NCBI GenBank assembly: GCA_022609375.1
Contig: JAGKQE010000114.1
Coordinates: forward strand, 1 to 64,000
Length of the DNA stretch: 64,000 bases
Reading direction: 5' to 3'
Origin: Xenosphaeropsis pyriputrescens
Lineage: Eukaryota > Ascomycota > Leotiomycetes > Phacidiales > Phacidiaceae
Shown: positions 21,076-33,324 of the stretch, in pieces
Numbering within the stretch: the first letter of the stretch is position 1
Layout of the letters: the number at the start of each line of letters is the position of its first letter
The notes under the pieces: model-generated
Told to the model about the DNA's origin: nothing
The model's database searches: none
The model's input: the letters and a program-made list of their open reading frames with translations, nothing else
Made by a program: the position numbers and the translations under genes

Positions 21076-22459
21076 TTCTGAAATGGCGAGGCCGTGAAAG
21101 GGTGAGAGGCTTGTGTATTGTGAGATGAAAGGCTCCCCTTCTCAATGCTGCTGCTCCTCTGATGACAATGGTGTCAGCCATTGTAATGATGATTATAATT
21201 TTAACCATGCGTTTAAACTGTAATCATTCACAAGCAACATGTGCATGTATTTATCGTAGGATCGGGGCAAAAGACTTACAACTGGCAGAGTGGCCTGGTA
21301 TGATAGCTCTCTGTAAGAGCCAGGACCAGGACCAGGACTGAGAGTGAAATAGAGAAAGTGGTGAAGAGTGAGGAGTAGGTAATAAGGGTTCCACGGGGTC
21401 GAATAGTCCTTGTCCTTTGGGTCTTTGGTCTTTGATCGGCGGCTACTGTTTCTGAAGGTGCACGGAGATGGGGGAGAGGTAGGCAGGAGAGAAGGTAGGT
21501 GAGTTAAGTAAGGCAAGGCAAGATAATGTTTTGGCTTGATGTTCTTGTCCGTGTAGAGGTAAGAAAACAAGCCAAGGTCAAGTAACAGCAATGCAATGGA
21601 TGACGTTGCTACCTCTTGCTCCACCTTGTCTTTGTTGGCTTTTTACCCCTTCTGTTTTTTCTTTCTCCGATTGTTTTGTTTCTATTATTTCTGGGTATAA
21701 AGTTAAAACGACTCTAGAAGGATGTCTTGACGCGTTGGGAGAGTGAGAGAATAGAGCAGGGAGGATTGGGTTTTTGATCAGATACTCACTCTACTTGTAC
21801 TACTTGTACGTACTTCTGGGTGAGAATGGCAATATGATTGGACCAACAAGTTGTACATTAAAATTCCATTATTGATCCATGAATGCAAATAAGTAATAGT
21901 GCAAGTTGAGAAGAAGAAGAATGAATGCGGTGAGAGGGAGAGAGAGAGACGTAGTTAATGGTCAATGTGATGAATTTTGGTTGGCAGAGAGAATGAGGAT
22001 TAGAGTTGTGAGTTATGTATGAGTTGTTAGTTGTTAGTTGCGAGGTGTAAAGATCAAAGCAAAGAAAGGAATGAGATCATCGGCGGAAACAGTCTCAGAA
22101 CCCCCGACCCACCACCTGACTCGGTCACATGATTTATTCACGCACAAAATATCAAACCTGATCCTCCAGGCAATCAGACGCGTTCCCAGCCCGACCTGCT
22201 ACATGTACATTGGGGAAACGCGGGTCGCACCAAAAGATTCGCGATCGAAGTGCTTGTTGACAACACACTGGACCATCGACATCGACATCGACATCATACT
22301 ATTGATTCATTTATTGACTTGAATCCAACTCAAACATCCGACGCCTCTCTCTGCGCCCTCAACTCGAATCTCTCTCAACCCCCAACCGGCGCCCATCGGG
22401 ACTGCCACTCTTCAATCCGCGCGCGCGCATACATTCGCCCTCAATTCTTACCGCTCAAC
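21076..22459. promoter_or_regulatory. Divergent promoter interval between GPC1 and SMC1
   Basis: About 1.4 kb without a supported gene separates two start codons pointing apart. It contains GAGA-rich and TTAG-rich stretches but no factor site that I can name. Confidence 0.35.
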
Positions 22460-25400
22460 ATGGGGAAACTCATCCGCCTCGAGCTTTTCAGTATGCGCTC
22501 CCGCTATTCCATACCTATCATTGCTTTTGTGAAGTTGTGAAAATGCCCTCTGCTAATCCTACATAGACTTCAAATCCTACAAAGGTCACCACACACTCCT
22601 CTTTGGCGACTCATACTTCACCTCTATCATCGGTCCCAATGGATCTGGAAAGTCGAATTCGTATGTACAATTGCATCGTCACAGTGTACCAGAATTCTAC
22701 TAACGCGTGGAAAAGTATGGACGCCATCTCCTTCGTCCTAGGTATCAAATCGTCTCATTTGCGTTCATCCCATCTTCGCGACTTGGTCTATCGAGGACGT
22801 GTGTTGAAGACCTCCAAAATTAACGATGATGGATCTGCTGAAGCGCCTGTTCCCACACAGGGTGGGGCTTCCGATGAGGAGGATGCGCCAACACAGCGAT
22901 CGGAGCGAAATGATCCAAAGAGTGCTTGGGTGATGGCCGTATATGAGGATGACGCTGGTGAAGAGCAGAAATGGAAACGCACCATTACGAACCAGGGTGT
23001 GAGCGAGTATCGGATCAACGACCGCATCGTCACGGCACAAGTCTACAATGACGGCCTAGAATCGGAGAACATCTTGATCAAGGCGCGAAACTTCTTGGTT
23101 TTCCAAGGAGATGTCGAAGCGATCGCCTCTCAGTCACCAAAGGATCTGACAAAGCTGATTGAACAAATTTCCGGAAGTCTCGAATACAAGGCAGAATACG
23201 AGCGTCTGGAGGAAGAATCAAACTTGGCCCAGGAGAACCAGAACTATAACCTCACACGTCGCAGAGGCATCAATTCCGAAATCAAGCAATACCAGGAACA
23301 GAAAAAGGAGGCCGAAAATTTCCAGAACAAAGCCGAGGAACGCGACAATGCCATTGTCGCTCATGTCTTGTGGAAACTCTTCCATTTCCAGAGAGTCATT
23401 GAAGAATCAGGAGCGGAAATTCAAAAGCACCAAGATGAGCTCAAGGAGCATAGAAGAGGGGTTGAGAAGTATGAAAAGACCCTCGAAACCGCACGCGGTG
23501 ATGAGGCTCGTGTTAGAAGAGAGGTCAACCGAATCGAACGGGATATCAAAGCCAAGGAGAGAGAGGTCGAGGAGCAGTTGAACAGTCTTGTTCCCATTGA
23601 CGAGAAAGTCGAACAGACGACCAAAGAGGCTGCCAGAATTCAGCGAAGGGTGGACGATATTACCAAGGAAAGAAACGCACAATCGCAATCCATAGACCAG
23701 ATTAGAAAAGACCTGGGTACCGTCGAGAGAGCTCGTCAAAAGTTTGAGGATGATTGGACCGAGACTTTGAAGAGGCAGGGCAGAGCATTGAGCGAAGATG
23801 ATCTCAAGGAATACAATCAACTCAAGAGTGAAGTCAATACCCGGGCTGCACAAAACCAAGCAAAGTTGGATCAGCTCAGACGACAGCTGAGGGCTGATGA
23901 GATCACTGTGAACAGCTTGAAGAGCAAGGTTGATGCTGCTCAGGCGCAGGTAGACAGGATCGAACGTGAGATTACTTTAATTACCGAGCGACGCGACGCT
24001 ACTCAAGCCATTGTCAAACAGGTCTCGAAGGATGTCGAAGCCAAGAAGAAGGAGTATCATCGTGTTCAGTCTGATCGGGTACGCAGCAATCAAAAACGTA
24101 CCGAACTGGATGAAAAACTCCAGGAGGTGCTCAAGAAATTGCTGGAAGCGGATGACGGTCGAAGACAGAACGAGAAGGAAGCACGCACGAAGGAGACTGT
24201 CACTGCTCTGAAGCGCATTTTCCCGGGTGTACGGGGTCGCGTCGGTGAACTCTGTAAACCAAAACAGAAAAAATTCGATGAGGCTGTTATCACTGCCTTG
24301 GGTAGGGATTTTGACTCGGTCATTGTTGACACGGAGAAGACCGGAACGGATTGTGTGCAGTACTTAAAGGATCGGCGTTATGGTCCGATGACTTTTATTC
24401 CATTGGACAACATCAAGTCGAACGCAGTCAATCCAAGCATGAAGGGACTACCAAAGGCTCGATTGACCATTGACACCATCGACTTTGACCCATCACTCGA
24501 GAGAGCCATGTCGTATGCCTGCGGTAGCTCCATCGTCTGTGACGATTTGGCAACTGCGAAGCATATCTGCTATGATAGGGGTATTCAGGTGAAGGCAATC
24601 ACATTGGAAGGCTTTGTTATTCATAAGGCAGGTCTGATGACAGGTGGTCGGGGTCCAGAGGGCAGAAGCGGCAAGCGTCGCTTTGAGGAGGTCGATGTCA
24701 CAAATCTAAGAAAGGCTGCTGACAACTTCCGTGCTGAGCTTGCATCCCTGCCAAGAGCATCTCACGGCGGTGCGGAAGAGATCTTGCAAGGAGAATTGTC
24801 AAGCCTTGAGCAACAACTGGCGTATGCCAGAAGTGAATTTAAAGCCCACGAACAAAACCTTGTTAGTAAGAGGAGAGAGCTTGATTTCGCTGCGCGCAGT
24901 CTTGCTGAGATGGAACCCACATACGAAGAAAAGATGGACGAGCTTGAGTCGCTAAGGGAAAACGCCAAGGAATTCGAAGACGCGGTTGCTGCTGTTGAAG
25001 ATGAAATATTTGCAGCCTTCTGTAGAAGACTAGGTTATGCTGATATTCGAGCTTATGAAGCTACTCAGGGTGGTTTAGAACAAGAAGCTGCTCAAGAGCG
25101 TATCAAGTTTGATGCGCAAAAGCATGCTCTCGAGGGTAGACTCTCGTATGAGACGTTGAGAATCCGAGAGACTGAGACGCGATTGGCGAATCTGGAAACC
25201 AGTATCGCTCGACTACAGAATGATATTGACATCTACCAAGCAGAGAAAGAGTCTCTGGAGACTGGCCTGGAATCGATAAATGGTGAGCTCGACACACTCA
25301 ATGCCCAACTCGAGCAACAGAAATCCAAACTAGAGAAGAAGACGGAGAAGGTCACCGAGGCCAAGAACGATCTTTCACGTAGAAGCAAGAACGTTGATCG

Positions 25401-26434
25401 CACCAACAAAGCCATCACCGCACTTGAGACCGACGCCCAGAAGAGTAACGCTGGTCGATATGCATTACTCAGACGCTGCAAACTTGAGCAAATCCAACTT
25501 CCATTGGTAGAGGGTTCTCGAAGTATTGACAGCCTGCCTGTCGAGGATCTGTCGGATCCCGATCCAGATGCAATGGATGTTGACGACGAGCCCGAAGCTC
25601 CAGAAATGCGAGATTACGGCATCGAAATCGATTTCGACGAACTAGAAGATGACCTCAAGGACTCTGACGAAGGCAACATTGAAGAGCGCCTCCTTGAACG
25701 CGTCACTAACCTCAACTCGGAACTTGAGAAATTGAACCCGAATATGCGCGCCATCGACCGTTTAGATGGCGTCGAATCACGCCTCAAGTCGACAGAAAAG
25801 GACTTTGAAGATGCGCGCCGCAAGGCCAAGGCCACGAAGGACCGCTTCAACGCAGTCAAAGAGGAGCGTTTCGAGCTCTTCAACAAGGCCTTTACGCACA
25901 TCTCGGAGCAGATCTCCCACGTGTACAAGGACCTGACGCGCTCTGCCGCTTTCCCACTCGGTGGTTCCGCGTACCTCGATATCGAGGACTCGGATGCCCC
26001 GTACCTCTCCGGCATCAAGTACCATGCCATGCCGCCGCTCAAACGTTTCCGTGATATGGAGCATCTCTCCGGTGGTGAGAAGACCATGGCTGCCCTCGCG
26101 CTCCTGTTCGCCGTCCACTCTTATCAGCCCAGTCCCTTCTTTGTGCTGGATGAGGTGGACGCCGCGCTGGATAATGCGAATGTGGAGAAGATCCGGAATT
26201 ATATCAAGGAGCATGCTGGGCCGGGAATGCAGTTCATTGTGATTTCCTTGAAGACTGGGTTGTTTCAGGGAAGTGAGAGTCTCGTGGGTGTTTATAGGGA
26301 TCAGGAGGCGAATTCGAGTAAGACGCTTACTCTGGATGTGAGTTTGCACCTTCTTTTCTTATATCTATGGGGATCATGGAGTTGTTGGGTGAGGACGTGT
26401 TTACTGACTGTCACAGCTGCGCAAATACGAATAA
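22460..26434 (+). CDS. SMC1: Cohesin subunit Smc1
   Basis: Exons 22460..22490, 22567..22660, 22716..26337 and 26417..26434 give 1254 aa, the normal family length. The first ATG gives MGKLIRLELFNFKSYKGHH, standard for Smc1. Walker A GPNGSGKS is at residues 33-40. Two long coiled coils flank a hinge at about 540-690 (GVRGRVGEL and later GLMTGGRGPEGRSGKRR). The ABC signature LSGGEKT is near residue 1159, and Walker B FFVLDEVDAALDN near 1190. The last exon holds only five codons and the stop, and completes the family ending LDLRKY. Smc1 pairs with Smc3 in cohesin for sister-chromatid cohesion and DNA repair. All ATPase motifs are intact. The tiny first and last exons are easily missed by automatic prediction. 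Confidence 0.96.
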
Positions 26435-28332
26435 TCACTCGAGGAGACCTGCCTAGGTGGCTGGGGATTGGATGAGGCCCGCTGGCCTGTTAGTTTTGGG
26501 GCATCGATCAGGGAGAAGGACGTCTGGTTCTGTGGTTCATAGACAGACGAAGGAATACTATAAAAGAAAACGCTGTTGTGATCATTACCGGTTGGAGACA
26601 GTTTACTTGGGCTAGGGCTTGGGCTTGGGTTTTGAGAGATTGAATGGATCGGATGCGTACCACTGCGATTTACTGCACATAGGACGTGCGATGCGGTGAT
26701 GGTGATCTTGCTTGTATATTCTGGCTGGTTAGCTGAGGTTTTATGGCAATGTTAATTTTATGCTCTGCTCTGCTCAATGGACGGACTTTCTGTCTTTTGT
26801 GGTGAGGAATGAAAATCGATTAAAATGGTCAACTTGAACGGTACTTGGGTGGTGTGGGATGGATGATGGTCTCGAAGCAGTGCTGGGTGGAATTTTGGAT
26901 GTTGGAAGTCGCGAAAGGGGGTTATGTGGGAGTCCTTGCTTATACAAGATCGGTCTAGGACTTGTTATTGGTAAGGATAAAGGTGATATAACTTTGGGAC
27001 TTCACTTCTATAAGTGTAACCTGGGTCTTCAGTTAGATTCATAAAGCAGTATGTATCCCTTGAGCGTGTTGGTGCGGAGTGACCTCACAGACATTAGTTA
27101 GATATCAGGATATTTAACTTGGACTGGTTCTATGCTTGGTGAGAATGGAATCAGGGCGGTCACTTGAGCGTGCTATGAGCTATAATTATAGACACTGGTA
27201 TAAGCCCTGGTAGGAGTGAAGACTACACTTTGATAGAGTTCAATCCTGAATGCACAAAATGTTCTGCGTTGGCTTTCTGGTGGTTGGCAAGAGCTTATGC
27301 TTGTGTGTGCATCTGTCGGCAGTATAGATAGATGATGACGAGGGGTTGAATGGTGACGGTGAGGTTCATAGCGACCAGTTTTTACAGTAACTAGGAGGAA
27401 TGAGCTGCACATAAGGCACCTTTGCTTTTGGATTTCTATTCTTGATGGTTGTAGATACCAGCCAAGAGCACAGCCGTATATATTTTATTTATATGTCAAC
27501 AAATATAAATGTGATGACTGTTATTACGTGCTGGTCTGCAATGTGAGAGATTCTCATGTTGACACAATTACCATAATAGGAAATAGGTTCCAAACCCATA
27601 CACTTATGTATTTATATGGCTGCAGAGCAGATCCTACTTCCTCTCTTCAATCGGTTCGATAACCAAAATCCGCATGCAACATATTGTGACAGTATATATA
27701 CATCTTGGACTGCATAGCTTGCATAGCACCACAGTAGAAGTGAGTAGACTTCACTGTGCGATTGCTCAAGCTTATATCTGATTTTATTATAGGCTTCAGG
27801 GAATTATTCACTGCCATACCAGATCGTTTCTGCCATATTTCATGTTGCGCACTATCTGACAATAAATTATTCCAGGATGTGTATATTTCATTCCCCGGCA
27901 TCAGTTCCCCCACGACGTACTGATAACCCAGCGCATAACTCGACACAATTCTCATGAACAAAATACCATTATGCATGTTCTATTTACGTTAAAGGTCAAT
28001 TCTTGTGTCAGTCTGATACTCAAGATCGCCCTGTTAGACAAATGGAAGATCTGTCTCGTATATATTTAGGTACATCTCTTTCACAAAAAACCACTTGCCA
28101 ATACAATGCGACTTTGAGTGACTGCACAACTCTACCTAGACAAGTGTACGCTCACCGCAACTGTATCTGTCGGTGGGTATATAACTACGAATAATATGTA
28201 GCTTTGACCGTTCTTCTAAATGATCATACATCTCTCAATAACTACTTTCATCATGGGCGAGTCCTAGAGAAGAGATATACATTATACATTTGATAATATG
28301 TTGTCAAATAATGGCTCATCTCCAACAGCAAC
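26435..28332. other. Gene-poor interval downstream of SMC1
   Basis: About 1.9 kb without a supported gene. One 109-codon ATG frame on the minus strand (27647..27976) has no recognisable features and average-to-AT-rich composition. AT content rises from about 27000 onward. No repeat ends are seen. Confidence 0.35.
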
Positions 28333-28404
28333 GGGCGATTGGTCTAGTGGTATGATATATCCTTAGCATGGATGGGGTCGCGGGTTCAATTCCTGCATCG
28401 TCCA
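28333..28404 (+). tRNA. tRNA-Ala (AGC)
   Basis: A 72-nt cloverleaf without intron. Acceptor arms GGGCGAT and ATCGTCC pair fully, including the G3:U70 wobble that is the alanine identity element; the discriminator is A. The anticodon stem TATCC/GGATG closes the loop TTAGCAT, anticodon AGC. The T arm has a GCGGG/CCTGC stem and a TTCAATT loop. A run of six T follows at 28407-28412, a pol III terminator. Confidence 0.93.
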
Positions 28405-28724
28405 ACTTTTTTGCATTATTCTCCTACTTTATATTTTGCTAGTTAGAATACCTGTATACTCCAAAAAAGCACTCCTATGACCCAAGAAAATAGAAAGACC
28501 CCAAAAGAATCCAAGGACTCTTTTTTGTTTTGTTCGCCGTTATAATCCGAGATTCCATCATTCCCCTCCTTCAAATCATCTTCGCCAAAGCTCCCGTCAC
28601 CCGTCACCTATCAGCTGAACCCTGACATGACCAGCCATCCAGCCGCACCGCCATAAAATTTTGCAATCAGACCCACTTCCTTATTACTACTAAATTCAGA
28701 ATAAGCTCCCAGAGCTTCAATGAA
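28405..28724. other. Spacer between two tRNA genes
   Basis: 320 bp with no gene seen; it includes the T-run ending the first tRNA and the 5' flank of the second. Confidence 0.4.
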
Positions 28725-28822
28725 TCCGAATTGGTGTATCGGTAACATTTCCGCCTCTCAACAGTCCTATAACTGGACCTTGATGAACGCGGGAGCGCGG
28801 GGTTCGATTCCCCGATTCGGAG
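28725..28822 (+). tRNA. tRNA-Glu (CTC) with intron
   Basis: The acceptor arms TCCGAAT and ATTCGGA are perfect complements; discriminator G. The anticodon stem TCCGC/GCGGG and loop CTCTCA give anticodon CTC. An intron of about 27 nt sits at the canonical place one base 3' of the anticodon, between positions 37 and 38. The T arm is CGGGG/CCCCG with loop TTCGATT. Five T residues at 28827-28831 terminate pol III. Confidence 0.92.
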
Positions 28823-29817
28823 ATTCTTTTTGCTGGGTTTCTTATTCCAAAGAAATGGAGAGAGATGTTTTTGTTATTTTGGGTGTTGGGTGATGATGAT
28901 GATGATGCATCGCTTTGATCTGGTTTTTGGTGGTGGCGGTGAGTGAGTGAGGGTGAAGAGGGAGATGAGCGGGCGAGTGAATGGGGATGATTTTTGAGGG
29001 GGTAGGAAGGGGGGGTTGATATTACCTAGGGATGTGAGGGTTCTTTGTGGTTGGTTGGTTGGTTTAATAAATGTTTGGATGGTTGATGATAGATTGTATT
29101 TTAAGAGTGCTATGATTGTCTAGAAGGGTAGAATTTTATGGGCTGCGTATTTGTTCTGAGCAGTATAGTCATTTTATAATTACTTTACACTTATTTCAAG
29201 CAATACAACTTCTAAGAGTCGTGTAATGATATGATGATGATATAGAAATACCCAGCCTTTAAAGATCGTGTAAATCACAGACATCCGTCACAGAAGACTT
29301 ATGCAAGTATCTACATACTTAGTTATGAATGATCTTGGAATAACTATGGCTACTTTTTTATTTTAGCTACCTACCTACCTATATTGATGAGTGCCATGAG
29401 AGTCATGAGAGCCACGAGGTAAAAGAAGCAATTCAGGACTTGAGTGTGAACTCCAAGCGGTTTCTACTCCCAGAAAAGAACACGATAAAGCAGCGGAGAA
29501 ATATCAGTTATAGCATGCGAGTCACCCACTCCATCGCAAAGATACATCTTCCAGAAGTTCTTCCGTTGTCTATACCCATCTCCAGGTGATCATGATTATT
29601 GCATTATCTCATCCATGTCTCACTCCCTCTCAAAACGCCCACAAACCCTGCCCTCCCCCTCCCCGATTATGCAAGTAAAACATGATTCTATCCCAAGTAC
29701 CTTGCTCTTTATGTGCATGCATTCTGCATACTCCTCCATCATATACTCCCCTATAAACTCCCCCCACCCAATCTATACTCATCTCTCTGTCTCCTTCTTC
29801 CTTTCTTTCCATGATCT
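28823..29817. other. Gene-free interval between tRNA-Glu and the 372-aa gene
   Basis: About 1 kb, no supported gene. It contains GATGAT and GGTTGGTT short repeats near 28890-29065, and an ACCTACCTACCT run near 29370-29381. Confidence 0.4.
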
Positions 29818-30985
29818 CTAAGCCGCCACCTCCGCCGATGCTAACAACCTAGCCCGCCATCCCTCACAAACCTCCTCGAAACCCCCGACTACATCCCCAC
29901 AGACACTCGCGCACTCCCGCGCTCCCAATCGCTCCCCCCAGTTCCCCTTTGTTAACCAGCGTTCGCCTTCCTCCGCAAGCTCTTCCTCGCGCCGCATCTC
30001 GGCCACCAGCTCCTTTGCGCTCTTGAGCCTCCTCGAGGCCGTCGTCGTCGTCTGGCGCGACATGTGTAGGGTATCGGAGAGGTAGTTCAGTGTGGTGACG
30101 AGGTCGGCGGTTAGGTTTTGGAGTTGGTTGAGAGATGCGAACGCGGCGGTTGCTGGGCGGGGCATTGCTTCGCTCACGGCGAGGAGGAGAGGTGTTAGGT
30201 CTTCGATGAATTCTTCGTCGGGTGGTAGTGAGAGGGGGGAGAAGAGGGGGTATGTTAAGGAATGGAGCAGGCGGGTCTGGTGGACAATGTGTGTTGATAG
30301 TGCAGTGTGTGCTGTGATGAGTCTGTGGTATGTTAGATGGGAAGTTTGGGTTGACCAGCAGTGTATCTTACCTCGTGGTACCACCTTCCACTCCGCCCTG
30401 TGCACCCAGATCCTTCAGATTTTCCACCACCCTCTTGATCACACCATCTCTCTCCGTACCAGGGCTATCCGTCCCTCTCCTGGCTAAACTCTCTACCAAA
30501 TCCATCTTCGAAAGCAGGCCAGCGGGTATTCCATCCGTCTCCATGTCATCTTCGTCACCATAATCACTACCATCATATTCGCTCTTCGATCTCCGATGAC
30601 CCTTAATGACTGGGGGAGTCAAAGTCCCCGGCTTCATGGGAGCGGTGGATCTGGCAGGCGATGAAGTGACAGAGGCAGTACTATCCTTCACGATACCGTT
30701 CTGCGACGAGACCTCCTGGAAGTTCAAGTCCATGTCTTCATCCTCTCCCTCTTCGCTGTTCCATGCATCGGCCAATTCATCGGCAAGATTTCCTAGACCG
30801 TTCGAGTCGGGAACATTACCACCACTGCTAAAGACGTCGGTTGAATCGCCGAAGTTTTGGCTATGCCGTTGTGGGGTGGTTGGTGTGTGCATGGAACCCC
30901 TCCTGATATCGAAGGAGGAGTATGGTGAGGAATAGGAGGTTTCGATGGCCGATGGTGTTCGACTGTGCGAAGGTGTTGTCGACAT
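29818..30985 (-). CDS. Conserved-looking hypothetical protein, 372 aa
   Basis: Exons (minus strand) 30372..30985 and 29818..30322, with a 49-bp intron, give 372 aa. The start is the ATG at MSTTPSHSRTPS; frames further upstream are low complexity (Thr-rich) and unlikely. Residues 1-155 are disordered, Ser/Thr/Pro-rich, with the motif LADELADAWNSEEGEDED (about 66-83). Residues about 180-372 are mostly helical: KMDLVESLARRG, IVHQTRLLHSLTYP, then a segment with probable coiled coil, and a conserved-looking end containing ECASVCGDVVGGFEEVCEGWR. The splice junction restores a continuous helix. I do not recognise the family. The architecture (disordered N-terminus, helical C-terminus) would fit a cytoskeletal or spindle-associated adaptor, but this is only a guess. 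Confidence 0.7.
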
Positions 30986-32685
30986 GATTGTTGCTGTGAC
31001 TGCTGTGATTGTTGTTGTTGTTGTTGATGATGATGATGTGTTTGAATTAAAGCGTGTACTCGACTCGAGAATTGTTTCCCTTTGATGAGATCCTCTTTTT
31101 TTTCGTTGTCGTGTCAGACAATAATAGGTGAGCAACTAATATGTTGCCCCCCTTCAATGTGCTTTGTTGATTTCCCGGCTGTATTGGAAATGGTAAGTTT
31201 TTTGGGGGTTGTTCGCTATTTTTCGGAGATACAGGGAGACAGGTCCCTTTTGGAGTCACTCTGGATGTGATATACAAGACCTTTCCCGGTGATTTCGTAA
31301 GGAGTGAATATCAGTCTGAGTATGAGAATGAGTAGAGTTGAGTATGAGCGTGAATATGAGTGTGAGCAGAGCAGAGTAGAGTAGATCAGATCGGAGCAGA
31401 GCAGAGCAAGGTAGAATAAACCCGAGTGGTCCTCTAAGTTGAGTTGACGTGGAGAGCAGCAGGGTTCAGTTCAGATCGCATACAGTCGCATAGCATAAAT
31501 CAAGTGAAAGTGAAAGCGAATGGGCTGTATTAGAGCAAGCAGGCAGGGTCTTGCCGTTGCTATCGACTTGCTTTAATTTCGCGATTGGCCGTGGTCGAAT
31601 ATGGTTTGTAAGTAGAAGACGACCTAGGTAGAGTCAAGTATTAGAGTAGAGTCGAAGTGAGCATAACACAGCAAGGGATTTACCAAGAATTACCGGAATC
31701 CGTAGCTAGGTAGCTAGGTAAGGTATTGCTAGCTAAGTAAAGCCTTGTTGTTAAGTATCAGAGTTGATGTTGTGCTTGTTCTTGTGTCAATGCATAAATA
31801 AGCTGTAGCTACCTCTACCTCTAAGGTAGAGTAGCGAGCGAGTTGGGGTATGAAGGCTCAAAGCTCAGAAGCTTAGATACTCTGATGGAAGTAGTCGGAG
31901 GATCAATGTGAGTCCATTCATTGATACTGAAGTGAGCGATGAGTGATGAGTGAACGAGTGAATGAGTATTCAACTGAAATTGAGGTTTCGTCCGAGTCAA
32001 CTGGCAATGAAAGACAAACGAGCGAGGGTAATTGAAGTACAATTCAATGTCCATCAATCAGTCAATCAATCAATCACTCAATCACTCAATCACTCAATCA
32101 CTCAATCACTCAATCACTCAATCACTCAATCACTCAATCACTCAATCACTCAATGAATGAAAGGATGAATTCCATTGATGATGATGACGATGATGATGAT
32201 GATGATGACGAGGATGAATGAATTGAGATGAGATGTTGACTTGAAAATTGGGATTGAATCAGATGCACCTGATGTGTGTAAGTAACGTGATGTGAGTATA
32301 AAAGTGAGAGAGAGTATCAGTATTATGATACCGGAATGAGAGGCTCTCTCTGTGTCTCTGTCTCTGTCTCTGTCTCTTTCTCTTTCTCTATATATTCATA
32401 CATTTATATATTTATATATATAATAAATATATAAATAATATATACTCCCTCTCCAGTAACAAGGACCCGGGTCTATGATGCTACGGCACTGCCCGTGGAT
32501 CTATTCTATCGCCTATCCTATCGTAGAAGTAGAAGCACAAGCACAAGCACATGTACACACAGACATCGACAGGCATATACTTACATACAAACACAAGCAT
32601 CTCAAGTAGATGCAGGTAGATGCATAGGTACAACTTCCCTTGCCTCATCTTACATCACAAATACCCTTCATCTACCTGACTCAAA
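30986..32685. promoter_or_regulatory. Divergent interval upstream of the 372-aa gene and NAT3
   Basis: About 1.7 kb with no supported gene, holding both promoters. Repeats include a TAGCTAGG run near 31700-31720, an 8-bp minisatellite at 32069-32154, GATGAT repeats at 32176-32218, a TCTCTG run near 32345-32375 and TATA-rich DNA near 32400-32445. Confidence 0.4.
32069..32154. repeat. 8-bp minisatellite (CAATCACT)n
   Basis: About ten perfect tandem copies of CAATCACT, preceded by shorter CAAT units and ended by CAATGAATGA. Same 8-bp period as the arrays at 14892 and 15232. Confidence 0.9.
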
Positions 32686-33324
32686 ATGACCTCAATCCGA
32701 CCCTTCAGCGCCCTGGATGTCTTCAAATTCAACTCCACAAACCTCGACCCATTGACCGAGACCTACGACCTCAACTTCTACTTCTCCTACCTCGCAAGAT
32801 GGCCACACCTCTTCACCCTGGCCGAGGGTCGCGACGGAACAATTGACGGCTACAGTCAGTCCCCAATCTCTCCCCCGAAAAGCTACCTCGCGCAATAACT
32901 TTCGAGCTGACCCACCATAGTAATGGGCAAGCTGGAATCCTCGCCCCCGTACTACCAATACAGCGAACACTACCTGCCATGGCACGCCCACATCACTGCT
33001 CTGACCGTGGCCCCACACGCGCGCCGTCTAGGCCTCGCGCGCACGCTTTCCAAGACCCTCGAACATGCCGGCGACGAGTACGATGCGTGGTTCGTGGACC
33101 TGTTTGTGCGGAAGAGCAATTTGATTGCGCAGAAGCTGTACGAGGGAATGGGCTACAGTGTTTACAGGCGCGTCGTGCAGTATTACAATGATAATCCCAC
33201 GGCACCCGAGGAGGGCGAGGAGGACGCCTACGATATGCGGAAGCCGTTGCGTAGGGATAAGGATCTGAAGCATATCCGCGCAAATGGGAAGGATTTCCCT
33301 GTGGATCCGAGTGAGGTGTGGTGA
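32686..33324 (+). CDS. NAT3: NatB catalytic subunit Nat3 (Naa20)
   Basis: Exons 32686..32854 and 32921..33324 give 190 aa. The start MTSIRPFSALDVFKFNSTNLDPLTETY is the family's N-terminus. The GNAT core follows: HITALTVAPHARRLGLA at about 80-96, with the acetyl-CoA pyrophosphate-binding RRLGLA at 91-96, then DLFVRKSN and AQKLYEGMGYSVYR. The hydrophilic end contains DAYDMRKPLRRD, also typical. Nat3 with Mdm20/Naa25 acetylates nascent chains beginning Met-Asp, Met-Glu, Met-Asn or Met-Gln on the ribosome. The intron (66 bp) uses GTCAGT as donor, weaker than the GTAAGT-type sites of its neighbours, but joining restores DGYIMGKLE exactly as in the family. Confidence 0.95.

Noticed and set aside
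21193..21624. 143-aa frame between GPC1 and SMC1
   Set aside because: Starts in the promoter interval, has low-complexity sequence and no family features; could not be joined to GPC1 in a sensible way.
27647..27976. 109-aa ATG frame on the minus strand
   Set aside because: No recognisable domain, no codon bias, and an AT-rich setting; a chance frame is more likely than a gene.
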